A stretch of DNA of 64,000 nucleotides, from positions 1,302,001 through 1,366,000 of the forward strand of contig JAMXSV010000010.1 in the NCBI GenBank assembly GCA_027559495.1, written 5' to 3'. Position 1 is the first letter of the stretch. The number at the start of each line of letters is the position of its first letter. This DNA comes from Aurifilum marmelostoma. Taxonomy: Eukaryota > Ascomycota > Sordariomycetes > Diaporthales > Cryphonectriaceae. This document shows, in pieces, positions 47,605 through 63,132 of this stretch. The notes below the pieces were generated by a model. It ran no database searches, was not told the DNA's origin, and saw only the letters and a list, made by a program, of their open reading frames with translations. The position numbers and the translations under genes are program-made.

Positions 47605-49023
47605 GAGGTGCTGCCCGTACCGCAGAGGGCACGCGTCGATTATGATAAGACAACGATTATTATGTGAAAGGAGATAATTTGGTCTGACGTTGAGAACGGG
47701 CAGCTGGCACATTCTGTAAAAGTTGATAGCATTGAAATGTCCATAGATATCATCATCCATCATATCAACTCTTCTGCAACCCCTTATCAACCTGTATGAA
47801 GACATTCCAAGGCTACAGATACCGAAAGCAGAGCGTAGGTCCTCAATAGTCAAACCCTGGATGTTTGGTTGACCAGACCAATACCTACTGGGTGCCATTT
47901 GTGCCCAGACACTTCCCATCGTCTCTTCCTTACGACATTCTCCATGTCCTGGGAATTGAAAAGTTGATGAGTACTTTGATAGCACCAAGTGACTACATGA
48001 GATATGATGATTTCAGTAGAGAACGCAGTGGAACTGAAAGCCCATAGAACCTCCCTTTCCAGATGTCGAGCAGTCATCATGCACAAACAGTCGGCAATAC
48101 GTTTTACGCTTATAAGCTGGCCTCTGTAGTAGACCTCATCAACCTCTGACGGCTACTTGCAAGGCACGTGTTCTATCTTCCACTGCAGAGAAAACCACGT
48201 TCGTCAAGCAAGCAGGCATAATTTAGTAAAAGTTTATCGTAGGCTTAAACTCCCGAAACCAGTTTCAGGATATCGTATTTATAGAGACATACTCAGGTCG
48301 AAATAAGCAAAAACTTTACTTAGCAGGGTGTTCCTGATTTCTGGTTGTTGTCATTCATGAGGTTTACATCCATTATTAGTATTGTTTTTTTCGGCATGTG
48401 AAATATTCATCCTTTACAACGTATACGTCTGTACTGTGGGTGATCATGATGCTCAGGACTCAAGTGCTCATCACTTCATCTGGTGGGCGTCAGAAACAAA
48501 AACGTTCCCTGGTTTTCTTGAGGCCCCAGGTTTGTGCACAATGAATCTCCCAGGCTCTAATGCAGGATCCGTATTTAGACTCTGCTCAGATTTTTGCTGA
48601 CAAGAAATCAGGTGATTGTTGTTGCAGTGTTAATTTGTCATTACAGTCAAGAGACGCTATGTCTGTATGTATGTTCATGGACTAATAAAGTACTGACTTT
48701 GTAACAACCGAAATCTGTTGAGCATGTACTGATACTGGTATCCGTGCCAAATGAATGTCAAACTTGCTGCGCTGGAGTGCATGCTATTGACGTAAGAGAC
48801 ACAACAACTGGTGGCATGGTAATTCTTGCCCTATACAAGAAAGCTTCATCTTCTTTCTCTTCACTCAAAATCAAGCCTGTCCCACCGACCGTAAACGCCA
48901 ATCAACCGGCGCTCGCTGATTCCCGGTCATATTAAATTCAGGAAAGGAAAAAAAAAAGAAAAAAGGTATGGTAAGCGTACAAGGCCCAAGTCCTCATTCT
49001 GTCGGTAAGGGTAACTCTGTGCA
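47605..49023. other. gene-free interval
   Basis: AT-richer sequence with short frames only. A possible 3' UTR of the carboxypeptidase lies at the left end. Nothing else is supported. Confidence 0.5.
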
Positions 49024-49737
49024 TCAATGTATAAGCTGCCTATTAATTGCTGTGATCTGGGCTGTCCCAAGTCGGTTGGGCATCCGAACGCAGCCTGGCC
49101 CACGTGGTGGTCCCCACCACTTAAACAGCTGCTTCATGACGCTGTCTCCCGGTGTCAGGCCGACTTCCGGGACCACGGTGGCCTTTCTTGGTGTATTTGA
49201 GGTGGCATGTCCTTTAAAACTCTCTGGCGTCTTCGCAAAGAAAGGCGAGATCCCACACGCTGTGTCATAATGTTCAACGTCATGAACTCTATCCTCGCGA
49301 CCGGGATCACTATTCTTGTGCAGACGATGTTTACACTTCGCGTTCTGCAGAGTTGTGAGGCACACCATGAGCTCGTTCTCGACGGCGGCCAGATCGCGTT
49401 CTGCATTGTCGATGTAGTCGTGGTCCTCCGGCTGATTGTCGGCTGACTGTAGTTCCTCAAATGCTCTGGTGATGCTGTCGATTGATGCGTCTAGCTCGGC
49501 AAACCACGCATCGGAAAAAGGTTCGACGGGCACATCCGAAGGCGCGGCAGTACCATCAATGTCCATTTCGTCACCACCGTCGCAATGCCCGTCGTCGTAC
49601 TGCTCCAGTGATTGCAGATACGAAGTCTCCCGGGCCAGGCGCTTCTGCCTTGCCCTCCACGCGAGCTTGCCGCCTAGAATCGCGGGCCCGAAGGCTTTCT
49701 CCCAGTATGGATGACCGATCGGATACGAAATGTCCTT
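49024..49737 (-). CDS. in-frame open extension after a UAG stop
   Basis: Directly after the TAG that ends the conserved protein (49738-49740), the same frame stays open for 237 codons up to a TGA at 49024. It begins KDISYPIGHPYWEKAF and continues LGGKLAWRARQKRLARE. Acidic, helix-like segments follow (ELDASIDSITRAFEELQ; ERDLAAVENELMVCL). An internal ATG at 49566 gives a 180-residue candidate (MDIDGTAAPSDVPVEP). No family is recognised. It could be a stop-codon readthrough tail or a separate gene whose first exon ends at an acceptor formed by the TAG itself (TCCTAG|AAGG). It could also be a chance open frame in GC-rich DNA. Composition looks protein-like in the first 150 codons and less so at the end. 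Confidence 0.35.
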   Translation of the reverse strand, partial: KDISYPIGHPYWEKAFGPAILGGKLAWRARQKRLARETSYLQSLEQYDDGHCDGGDEMDIDGTAAPSDVPVEPFSDAWFAELDASIDSITRAFEELQSADNQPEDHDYIDNAERDLAAVENELMVCLTTLQNAKCKHRLHKNSDPGREDRVHDVEHYDTACGISPFFAKTPESFKGHATSNTPRKATVVPEVGLTPGDSVMKQLFKWWGPPRGPGCVRMPNRLGTAQITAINRQLIH

Positions 49738-50942
49738 CTAGGAGACGATAATGTGATTGAAATGACCGGGCACTTTCTGTCGGCATTTTTCGCAATCCGC
49801 ACGATATCCTATACTAAACGTCTTCTTCATGCCCGGCACGTCTTGCGTCCAGCCATTGAGTGTGTGGCGGCTGCGCGTGTGTCCCTTCTTAGGGGATGGG
49901 GCTACAGCCGGCTCAACGTCCATGGCATGAGCGCTGACGTCGCAATCTATGCTGGTGGTGTTGCCCGAGTGGCTCGAACCAGAGCTGGAGTGGCCTGTCA
50001 CGTCGCTGACGGTGCTGAGAGCGCTTGGTGTTCGTGCTGGCGCCGAGAAATCCATGGCAGACGCCGCTCTCGGAGGCATGCCAGGGTGGACGTGGCTATC
50101 CAGCACCATCCTGGGCGAAGCGAGCTCCTCCCCTCCGCTCTCGCTAATCGGCGAGGGCAGCCGTCGATTCTGAACCAGGTCCCAGTCGACCATGGCATTC
50201 CGGTCTAGCGATCGAGGAATAGAACGGTCGGGAGGCGGTTGGCTGAAGGGACTGGCGTGCATCATATTCCCTGCTGCCCCGCTCCAGTTGTTCCCTCGGA
50301 CCTGTGCTGCAAAGGAGCAGTGAATCGGCGTAGGCATCCTGCTGGTGATACTCCCGGGCTGTATGGGGTCTGGCTGTGCTGGTCCAGGTCCCAAGTAGCT
50401 GAGGCTTTGTGCCTGCACTTCGTTCTGAGCGCCATCCATGTCCATGTCCATATCGACGTCAGCAGTCCTATACCCATCCACCATCTCCGGGGCATGACTG
50501 AAGGGAGCAGCATCTACAGGCGGAGGGACCACCAGGGCGGGAGATGCAAAAGTTTGATCGGTAGATGCCGTCTTCTGGTGGGGATGTATATTGTTCACGT
50601 CCTCAGAGTCCGAGTCACCCGGAGTGATGGTATGGGGGGGACTGCCGCGGCGCACCAAACAAGTTATTGTTGTTGTGGCTGTTGAACAAGGCGCCCGTGT
50701 TGAAATTTGGTGGAAACGAGAGTCGCTTAGAGGGTGGAGATGTGCGGAAGGGAAGAGACTGCAATCGTTTCTGCGAGGTGGCAACGTCAGTATTGAGCGA
50801 ACGGACGGGGCGTGCGCATCATCGGGAAGCGTACATTGCGGTGCTCCGTAAAGCCCTCGGTGCCTCCTATGGCGACATCGCCATCCCCGTCCTCGTCCCG
50901 ACCGCGTTTCTTAGACGCCGCTCCCCAGGCCTGGGTGAACAT
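49738..50942 (-). CDS. conserved fungal protein, GYRADCEKCR C-terminus, frameshifted
   Basis: Two exons, 50942-50835 and 50770-49738, with a 64-nt intron. The frame breaks at seven C on the coding strand (50634-50640). With six C the product is 379 residues. The N-terminus is MFTQAWGAASKKRGRDED and exon 2 starts KRLQSLPFRTSPPSKR. The middle is Ser/Pro/Met/Asp-rich and probably disordered. The C-terminus is the conserved part: KKGHTRSRHTLNGW, then SIGYRADCEKCRQKVPGHF and HIIVS. The CxxC pair with a nearby His suggests a small metal site; this is inference. The family appears fungal and uncharacterised. The bipartite basic KKR near the start could be a nuclear signal. Confidence 0.72.
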
Positions 50943-55960
<5,018 letters not shown>

Positions 55961-56381
55961 ACCAGCCAGGCGGGCAGTGCTGTTGTGATTGAGACGCTGA
56001 GTCTTTCAAGCCGAGTGACTCCATTTTGGTGGGCGTTGTTGGCTTGGTGTGTATGGTTCGCATGTCTGCTTTGTTTTGGAGGCTGGCCCCTGGTAGGGGA
56101 GGGATGCACAGAAAACTACAGCATCGGGGAGAAAAAGGAAGAAGAAATAGAGGCTATGAACAGCTACTAAGCCTCATTGAACATCAAGATTCACAAAAGT
56201 TAATGATTGCAGCGCAATCTTTTTCAACTTTGGGTTACCTACCGTGTTGTAGGGCAGAAGTTGAAGAAGTATTCGTCTCTCTGACATAGAGTGAATTTCA
56301 TGCCCCAGCCTGCTAGTCATCTATCTACTTGAGCTGTATTCAGAATAAATCATGCATCGTCATTCACAACCTTTCACCACC

Positions 56382-57212
56382 TCAACCAGATACCGCGCTC
56401 CCTTCCCTACTATGCCCAGGAACGCCAGTATATCTGCCCCGCCCGCTATCAGCCCCTGTACTTCCCAAGACGTTGCCCGCAATGCCGAGCCCGATCTCTC
56501 CTCCTCCACCACCACCTCTCGCCAGGCCCCCAGCGATCCCACCGGCGATCCCACCAGGGCGGTCGTGCATGTCCATAACCTTCCGCAGCGCAGCCCAGCC
56601 GAGCAGCCCCGCCGTGCCGAGGATAAACGCCCACACGATGATCATGTCCTTGCGCGAGTCCCGCTGGAAGCACATGGTGACGACATCTGTCTCCGCCGCG
56701 CCCTTGCAGATGGGCAGCGACTGTGAGAGGCAGAAGGCGCGGTTGCACTGGCTGCAGGACGGGGAGAGTGAGGCGCGACCGGTGTGGCCCTTGCCGGCGC
56801 GGGGCTCGAGGAAGGCTGCGGCGGCGGCACCCGCCTCGGTGTCGGCGAGGAGGCTGTCGACCAAGGAGGAGGAAGTGGAGGAGGGGGACGCCTCGCTATC
56901 TGTCGGGTCGGCGTTCTCGTCGGAGGGGTCTTCGGGGTCGTCCGGTTCTTTGAGGTGAGAGTTGCCCAAAGAGCTCGACTTGGACTTGATTTCTATTATG
57001 GTGCTGTTGCTGAAGCACGTGCACTTGCAGAATGTTGGCGCCGCTGTGGGAAACCGAGGACAGGTTCAGTACGTCTATGCTTTTCCTACGTAATTTAGAT
57101 TTGGTGGACGGGGGACGAGCTGTATTTATTGGCTAGGCCAACACTTACATGCTGCAGCGACTAGGGAAGCATGAGCTCCGAGGAGCAGGAGAAGGAGGCC
57201 GAGACGATTCAT
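56382..57212 (-). CDS. Cys-rich single-pass membrane protein
   Basis: Two exons, 57212-57149 and 57043-56382, with a 105-nt intron, encode 241 residues. Residues 1-20 are a signal peptide (MNRLGLLLLLLGAHASLVAA). The luminal part begins with CKCTCFSNSTII, which has one glycosylation sequon. A disordered acidic Ser-rich loop (PDDPEDPSDENADPTDSE) follows, then a second Cys cluster (CSQCNRAFCLSQSLPICKG) and TMCFQRDSRKDM. One transmembrane helix lies at about 155-174 (IIVWAFILGTAGLLGWA). The tail is Gly-rich. The arrangement matches a conserved but uncharacterised fungal type I membrane family of the secretory pathway. It shares a 454-bp divergent promoter region with mL50. Confidence 0.82.
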
Positions 57213-57666
57213 CTTGGGCAGTCTGGAGAGCACATAACCAGCATCCGAGCGAGTGGTTTCTCTCCTTTCGCGAATTGCGCTGGGGGCTTTTTGAGAATGC
57301 GCGGAGACTGCTACAGAAGCAACAGGGTTGACAATAGTGTTTTCTTGGCAAAACAGTACTTGTATCCGTACCAGATTATACGTTGAAGGCAGACAAGCAG
57401 TGGATGGAGGAGTATCTGGTTGTCCTTTGTGAAGTCCAGGAGGTGATCTTCGGTTGTCTTGTCCAGGGATCACTACTGTATGTACATACAATTGTAATAC
57501 AGTACCAATAAGTGACAGCCGCTGCGGCAGCGGCAAGGTGCTGCCGGCCGCGAGCATCCCTGTCGTTTTGAGCTACCGCGAAATTTCGTTCCTCGACGAG
57601 CTTCACAGCCGTGAAACCTCCCAAAAGCGACAATCTAGGTCCAACCCCCCTGGACCAATCGATACA

Positions 57667-59028
57667 ATGAAGAGAATACCGAGAATACGGCAGCCTTCTG
57701 CCGTCCTGACACAATGCCTCCAACAATCGTCGGCCCCAGCCGCACAACACACGGCGGCGTGCCGCGCAGCTGCGACGGGTTGCATAGCGAGGCCGCGCGC
57801 CTTCTCGACCACACCACACGCGACGTTTCACAGCTCGAGGTCATGGGCGGCGGACAAGGCGAGCAGCAGCGGATCGGCTTCCGAAAGGGCCAATATGGCA
57901 TCTTCAGAAGCGCGGCAGGCCGGATCTCCAGAGAATGCTCTCGGACCAGAAGAGCAGGACCCCTTCACAGCCATCCAAGCCGAGTCTTCCTACGCCGCAC
58001 CGCTGCCGACCCAGACCGACCTCGTTCTTCCGCCAGCCGACACCACCGTCGCTCCGCGCGCTGACGACCTTGATTCCACGGCTGATCACTACGAGCCTGC
58101 GACCAACGCAGCAGAGCTTGAGGTCGTCGGAGGGCTTGGGGACTGGTTCTCGGAGACGAACGACAACTGGGGGGCCTCCAAGGCCTTTGTTAGATTCGGC
58201 GCGGCGCAGAAGATTGACAATTCCGAACTCCTGATCCTCTGCGCACGGAGAGCGGTTTTGGAGACACTTGCGATCGTGGAGACATTGAAGGGGACGAAGA
58301 AGAAAGGGGGTCTGTTGAAGGAGGCTTGGAGCCGAGAGGGTGGGCGGGAGGGCATGATGAGGGTGCTTGGTCTGACGGTGGAGGTTGACTCCGAGGGACA
58401 GGCTCTGGTCAAAGGGGACGTAAAGGGAGTCGTGCAGGGCCTGTCAGCCCGGCTGGCGTCTGGTGCTGCTGCGGCTCCAGCTGAGCAGATGGACATCGCC
58501 GCGGAGGAGGCCAAGGAGATTATCAAGTCGTGGGACGGGAGCTGGAAGAAGGTTTCGCTGGAGGATGCGAGAATCAAATTTGCGGTATGCTGCCTCTTCG
58601 GACCAGCCGGGCTACCATGCCCCGTATCCTCTCTTCGACTACGGATAAGCTGACATACGAGCCCATCACAGATCACCAAGCGCATCTTCCAGTTGACCGG
58701 CCATGCCATACCAGACGCCAAGTTGCTCCATGTCAACACCGTCGGGTCGCTGCTCTCCTTCCTCGTCAAGCCACCACCGCCTAGAACAGTGATGCAGGCC
58801 ATTGAGCGACGGGGCGAGCTGGCGCAGCTGCCCAACGTGGAGGTGTTTGCGAAGCGGCAGACGCCTGTGCACGAGGCTCAGAAGGTCGGACGGTGGAAGA
58901 TCATCCAAAAGGAGTTGGAGAAGAGGGGCCTGCCTGTGCTGGGCAGTGACCATGTTGACAAGTACAGGGAGCGCGAGTGGCTCCGGGGCCCCAAGCCGGA
59001 GCCAAAGGATAGGAAGAAGAGACGGTGA
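57667..59028 (+). CDS. mitochondrial large ribosomal subunit protein mL50
   Basis: Two exons, 57667-58584 and 58672-59028, with an 87-nt intron, encode 424 residues. The N-terminus (MKRIPRIRQPSAVLTQCLQQ) is basic and free of acidic residues, as in a mitochondrial presequence. A long low-complexity Ala/Ser region follows. The conserved part begins ELEVVGGLGDWFSETNDNWG and includes AFVRFGAAQKIDNSELLILC. After the intron come ITKRIFQLTGHAIPDAKLL, then VEVFAKRQTPVHEAQKVGR and a basic tail ending KDRKKRR. This is the fungal mL50 family (yeast MRPL13), part of the mitochondrial 54S subunit. Phases agree, and the ATG is the only reasonable start. Confidence 0.88.
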
Positions 59029-59556
59029 GCAAGGTATAATGGGCTATCGGATTCACGAGTGTGGAATATTTTTATAGCACAGTGAATACATAAAATCCCG
59101 TCCCGGGTTTGTAAATTACGCAGCACATGGCATGTACTCATGCCTGCACACCACACTTTGCAGGGCCTAATTACGGTACTCGGTCAAGAGGCATATATGT
59201 ATCGAATAGCATTGTCACAAGCATCACATTCAACCTGGACGAGGATTGCGGCGTGGGATACCTTTTCAAACGCCTGCGAAGGTCATGTCACATACACTGA
59301 GATGATACAATGTAGACAATGTTCAGTCAGCTGAATTGGAGAAGACAGAGTGTATTGTATTGAATGTTCAATAGCTGTCCTTTTACGGGGCTAAATATCT
59401 CCAAAGCATTTTCTCCATCATGCCGTTCCCATGGCCCTCATCCTCCGCCTGGCATCGCAGCCCAAGCTGTCGGCGTCATATCTTGTGATATTGGTGGTGG
59501 TCAACTTGACAAGCGTGTTGCTGAGGTGAGGTGGGTCTCAAGAAGGAGTTTGGTGT

Positions 59557-59702
59557 TTATTTCTTGTCACCGCACTTGCCTATACGACTTTGTTAGAGAC
59601 TGCGCGGTGTACCTTTGGAAAGTTGGTTGGACTGCTATGCAAGGACTTACAGCCTCCGGAAGAAGCGCAGGTGCAGTTGGCGCCACAGTCGCATCCAGCC
59701 AT
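59557..59702 (-). CDS. metallothionein, 24 residues
   Basis: Two tiny exons, 59702-59651 and 59579-59557, with a 71-nt intron (GTAAGT...GTATAG), encode 24 residues, starting MAGCDCGANCTC and ending CKCGDKK. Six of the 24 residues are Cys, arranged C-x-C-x3-C-x-C-x5-C-x-C. There are no aromatic residues. This is the composition and length of fungal copper metallothioneins such as those of Neurospora and Magnaporthe (22-26 residues). Such proteins bind Cu(I) or Zn(II) and buffer or detoxify metals; some are needed for virulence or wall formation. The gene is too short for routine ORF calling. Splice phase is exact (17 codons plus one base, then two). A TATA box and stress elements lie upstream. 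Confidence 0.9.
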
Positions 59703-59835
59703 GTTTGAATGGTGTTTGAGTTGAGGTTGAGGGAAGAGTGTATTGGTATTGGTGTTCTTTGTGGAATCCTGGTTGTGTCGAGAGTGAAGATTCTGTCTCC
59801 TCGATCTGAGCTTCGAAAGAAGAAGCGGCGTGGGC

Positions 59836-59960
59836 TTATATATTCCGAAAGGCCCCTCCTTCCAGAAGGTCCTTTCCTGCTGCGCGAATTGTGCCGTTTG
59901 CGCATGCCAGTTCAGTCTCACAGGGAGGGGAACCCTGTAACATGACGCTGTAGCCCCCCT
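59836..59960 (-). promoter_or_regulatory. metallothionein promoter with TATA and STRE-like sites
   Basis: On the minus strand a TATATAA box (59836-59842) lies about 135 bp before the ATG. Three AGGGG/CCCCT cores occur upstream at 59853-59857, 59926-59930 and 59956-59960. Such cores are stress-response elements in yeast. Function here is inferred from number and position only. Confidence 0.45.
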
Positions 59961-61177
59961 AAGCCCGCTGACTGTTTGGCCACTAGAATCATCGATCCGC
60001 TGGAAAGAGGGTACTAAGGGGTGGGGTGTTCAGGGTCCAGACATGTTATTCTAGGGGGCCCGTGTGGTAGCGAAGCCTAGGTTGGTGGGGGTCTTTGGGG
60101 TCTACTTGCTGTTCTTGCACTTGCTGGTGAGCCCATTCGTTACCACCAAAGGTAGTCCCATCCGGGGCGTCAATGCGATGAAACCGCCACGACCATCCAG
60201 AACTTCGGACGGAAACCCACCAGGCTGGCCAGAAGCTGGATCCTCGCATGCGACATTTGTGCGTGGCTCTTGATCCTGTGCCGTCATCCGAGCCCTATAC
60301 ATCCTGTCTCATGGGAAGAGAGCCTGCTACGTCAGTCCGACCATGCTTCCACATCATGCTCATCGAGATTGTCGTTGAGGTGCGGTGAGGAGAAATGCTG
60401 ACCTGGCTTCACATCAGTCCACTATTTTCAGCCGTGGCGTTATGATAGGACTACCAAGTGCTCTCCTCCAACCGCGACAGTCACCTCCCAGAACTTACAA
60501 TCGCCCGGACGTGCAGTGACGACGCCCAGGCTTGGTCGTCGTGCTGACCTCTTGCTGACTCGCTGTCCGTCACGTGCAGGATGCACTGTCCACGCTCGTA
60601 CCTGTGGTTGTTGAAGTCGGTCTGTACGGATCATCTTGGCTTGCATGGCTAGGAGCAGATAACACCCCCTCCCCTTCCCATCATGATCCCTGATCCCAAT
60701 ATTGGTTTGTCCTTCTGCCTACTTGTTTATTTGCTGAACATGCAAGGCTGTTTCGGGGCTGCTTCTAGTTGCCGGTTCAACAAAGGAAAGCCAATCGGGT
60801 TCTGAGAGCAGCAGCAATAAGAGGTACAACGACTATGCATTTCCGTCCAGCCATCACCTTTCCCCTGGCCAGTTATTCATGACCTTATCAGGCTCTCTAC
60901 TCACATAAAACGTTTCCACGCGTGTCTCGGCCGTGTCATCTCGTGTACTGTAATATTGCACTATCTTGACTCACAAGAACCGCGGGGACTCAAGTGACAT
61001 ACGAACCGCCACTATGCCCTTATGCTCCCAAGCCAGCCTCAATTTAAGTGACATGCATAAATATCACGTTCGCGCAATTAGCTTGTTGGCCCCTGCTGAA
61101 GCGTAAGACAGCCTCTACCATCGTGGAACAAGCTAGCATACGCAAGGCAGTTGGTACTATGATCATCTTCTGACAAG
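59961..61177. other. gene-free interval
   Basis: No supportable gene or RNA. Another CCCCT/AGGGG-like core lies near 60016, still upstream of the metallothionein. Confidence 0.45.
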
Positions 61178-61570
61178 ATGCCCTTAGACGAATATGTCGC
61201 CTGTCCGAAGTTCCAGCGGGTACTTGAACCAGGATATTTCGACCCAGCCACAGAAGACAAGCCCAAACTTAGCCGCTCTCTGACAGCCGCCGACATTGAA
61301 CGTCATCTACCGTCACTCTGGACCCTGCTTCAGTCGCTCGTGAGCGGTGACCCGGCGGCATCCTCCCTTGGCTTCTTCGCTCCGCTGTCAGATGCAGATG
61401 CGGATGCGGATTGGAGATCTGTCAGTGCGAAGCTCGAGTCGGTGGCCCAGGCGTGCTACATGGTTGTAGCTTGGGGCTCCAACTCCCTCGACATCACGGG
61501 CTCCGTGCAGCTTCACTTCATGCCCAAGGCCACACACACGCTGCGAAATCGTCATCTACACTTCAGTTAG
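61178..61570 (+). CDS. hypothetical protein, 130 aa
   Basis: A frame of 130 residues with a proper ATG. It begins MPLDEYVACPKFQRVLEPGY and contains LTAADIERHLPSLWTLLQSL, which looks like a helical region, and a DADADAD repeat. The C-terminus (KATHTLRNRHLHFS) is basic. No family is recognised. Amino-acid composition is protein-like. It may be an exon of a longer gene or a degenerate copy. Confidence 0.4.
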   Translation: MPLDEYVACPKFQRVLEPGYFDPATEDKPKLSRSLTAADIERHLPSLWTLLQSLVSGDPAASSLGFFAPLSDADADADWRSVSAKLESVAQACYMVVAWGSNSLDITGSVQLHFMPKATHTLRNRHLHFS

Positions 61571-63132
61571 CTTGACAGCCAATGGTAAAGAACACTTGAA
61601 TAATCAGTAGTATGATTACAGAGACCATCAGTCATCTTTTTGACATTTCCAGCTCAAGCATTGCCCTTCATAGAGAAGCTTAGCGAAGCTAAACAGGAAG
61701 CCCGACGATGTCACCTGCATCATAGCCACTTCATCTTTTGTATAGGTATTGTTGTGTTGCACGATAGACATTAAGAGAGCAGCCTCATATTCTCTTAAGC
61801 ATTATTGATAGGGTTCAATAAACAAGGAGCCCGTGATTTACAGTGATCTTGCCCTTATATTGCGTCAAGAAAATAGTCAACTCCTCCATCCACTTATATT
61901 AAAGTGTCATATGCTGCGTTCTGCATGACGGCTGGATCACAGCTAGGCCTGTTCTTATCAACACATTGACTAGCCTCGTATTGCTTGCGATTGTCCAATA
62001 TCGTCCCTGGACAACACACTCTGGGAAAGTAGGTGGCTTTTCTGCGTACATCGTGCTACACGCTCTGTCGATGCATTCTTTTAGTCTTGGCAATTATTGG
62101 GAAAGCTATCTACGTATGTATCCGCTAACTCCGATCTGATATTACTCGACTTCTTTGTGCCCGTACAGGAACGTTGAAAACCTTTCTTAACCCTAGTATC
62201 ATCCGGTCTCTTCTTTCCCGGTAATTATCTGGAGGTAAACAATTGCCTTGAATGTCAATAAAGGGCTTCCAGAAGGAGAAAAAAGCGAAGAGAAAATCGA
62301 GGTCCCAAGCAGGACGAGAACTCCTGCCACACGGGACACCAATAGCACATCACACACTCTTGTTTCCTATATAGACGATCGATCCATGGGTCATAGGGTG
62401 GGTTTATTGGCGTTGCCCTACCCAGGCAGAACACTCGCATAATAACTCCCACGAAAGAAGAGAGAAAAAAAAAAATAAAAATCGTATCCACACAGATCCT
62501 TTCCAGCGCCGTAGCTCCGAGGTTGGTAAGGCCTTCCTATCCTGAGTTCTCAAGACGCTCGGTACGAGGTGGCGGGTGTTTCCTACCAGTCTCCCGTTTT
62601 CATCCACAAGTACATGTATACAGATAAATCTTGTAGGATGATGGCGCTTACACCAAGTGACCCAGGTAAAATGTCTGCTTCCCCTAAGACCCTCGTAGTA
62701 TTGAAGCCTGCTAAGGAATGAAGGAGGAAGGGCGTATTTTTGAGCCGTTCGCTTGCGCATGAGTCTGGCTGACATATACGTACGGAAGGAGTTATATGGG
62801 TCTGGGTTCATTCATTTAAGTACTATGTATTTTTATGCGTAAATTATAAGTTTGAACAAAGGAGTCTGGTCCGTCCGTAGGGACCAACTTCAACACGCCA
62901 GCTTAGTCGACAACACAGCAATCGGCTCAGTGTCAAGAACGAACATCAGCCCAAGACGGCAGGCAGCAGATGAGTCAGATCATGTGAAAGAAGAGTTCGA
63001 ATTCACGATTTTAGCTATACAGCCTGGTTAAACACGTCGTGCGTCTCCATCGTTTTTCACTCGCGGAGCTCAACATGTAATGAAGAATTCCTGCCGGACT
63101 TCAGTGGGCCTGTGCCTTGGTCAGCCCACTTC
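61571..63132. other. gene-free interval
   Basis: AT-richer DNA. A 135-codon minus-strand frame at 62404-62811 has no recognised motif and a poly-Phe stretch from a T/A tract, so it is not called. Confidence 0.45.

Noticed and set aside
62404..62811. 135-codon minus-strand frame
   Set aside because: No motif, a poly-Phe stretch from a T/A tract, and no homologous context.
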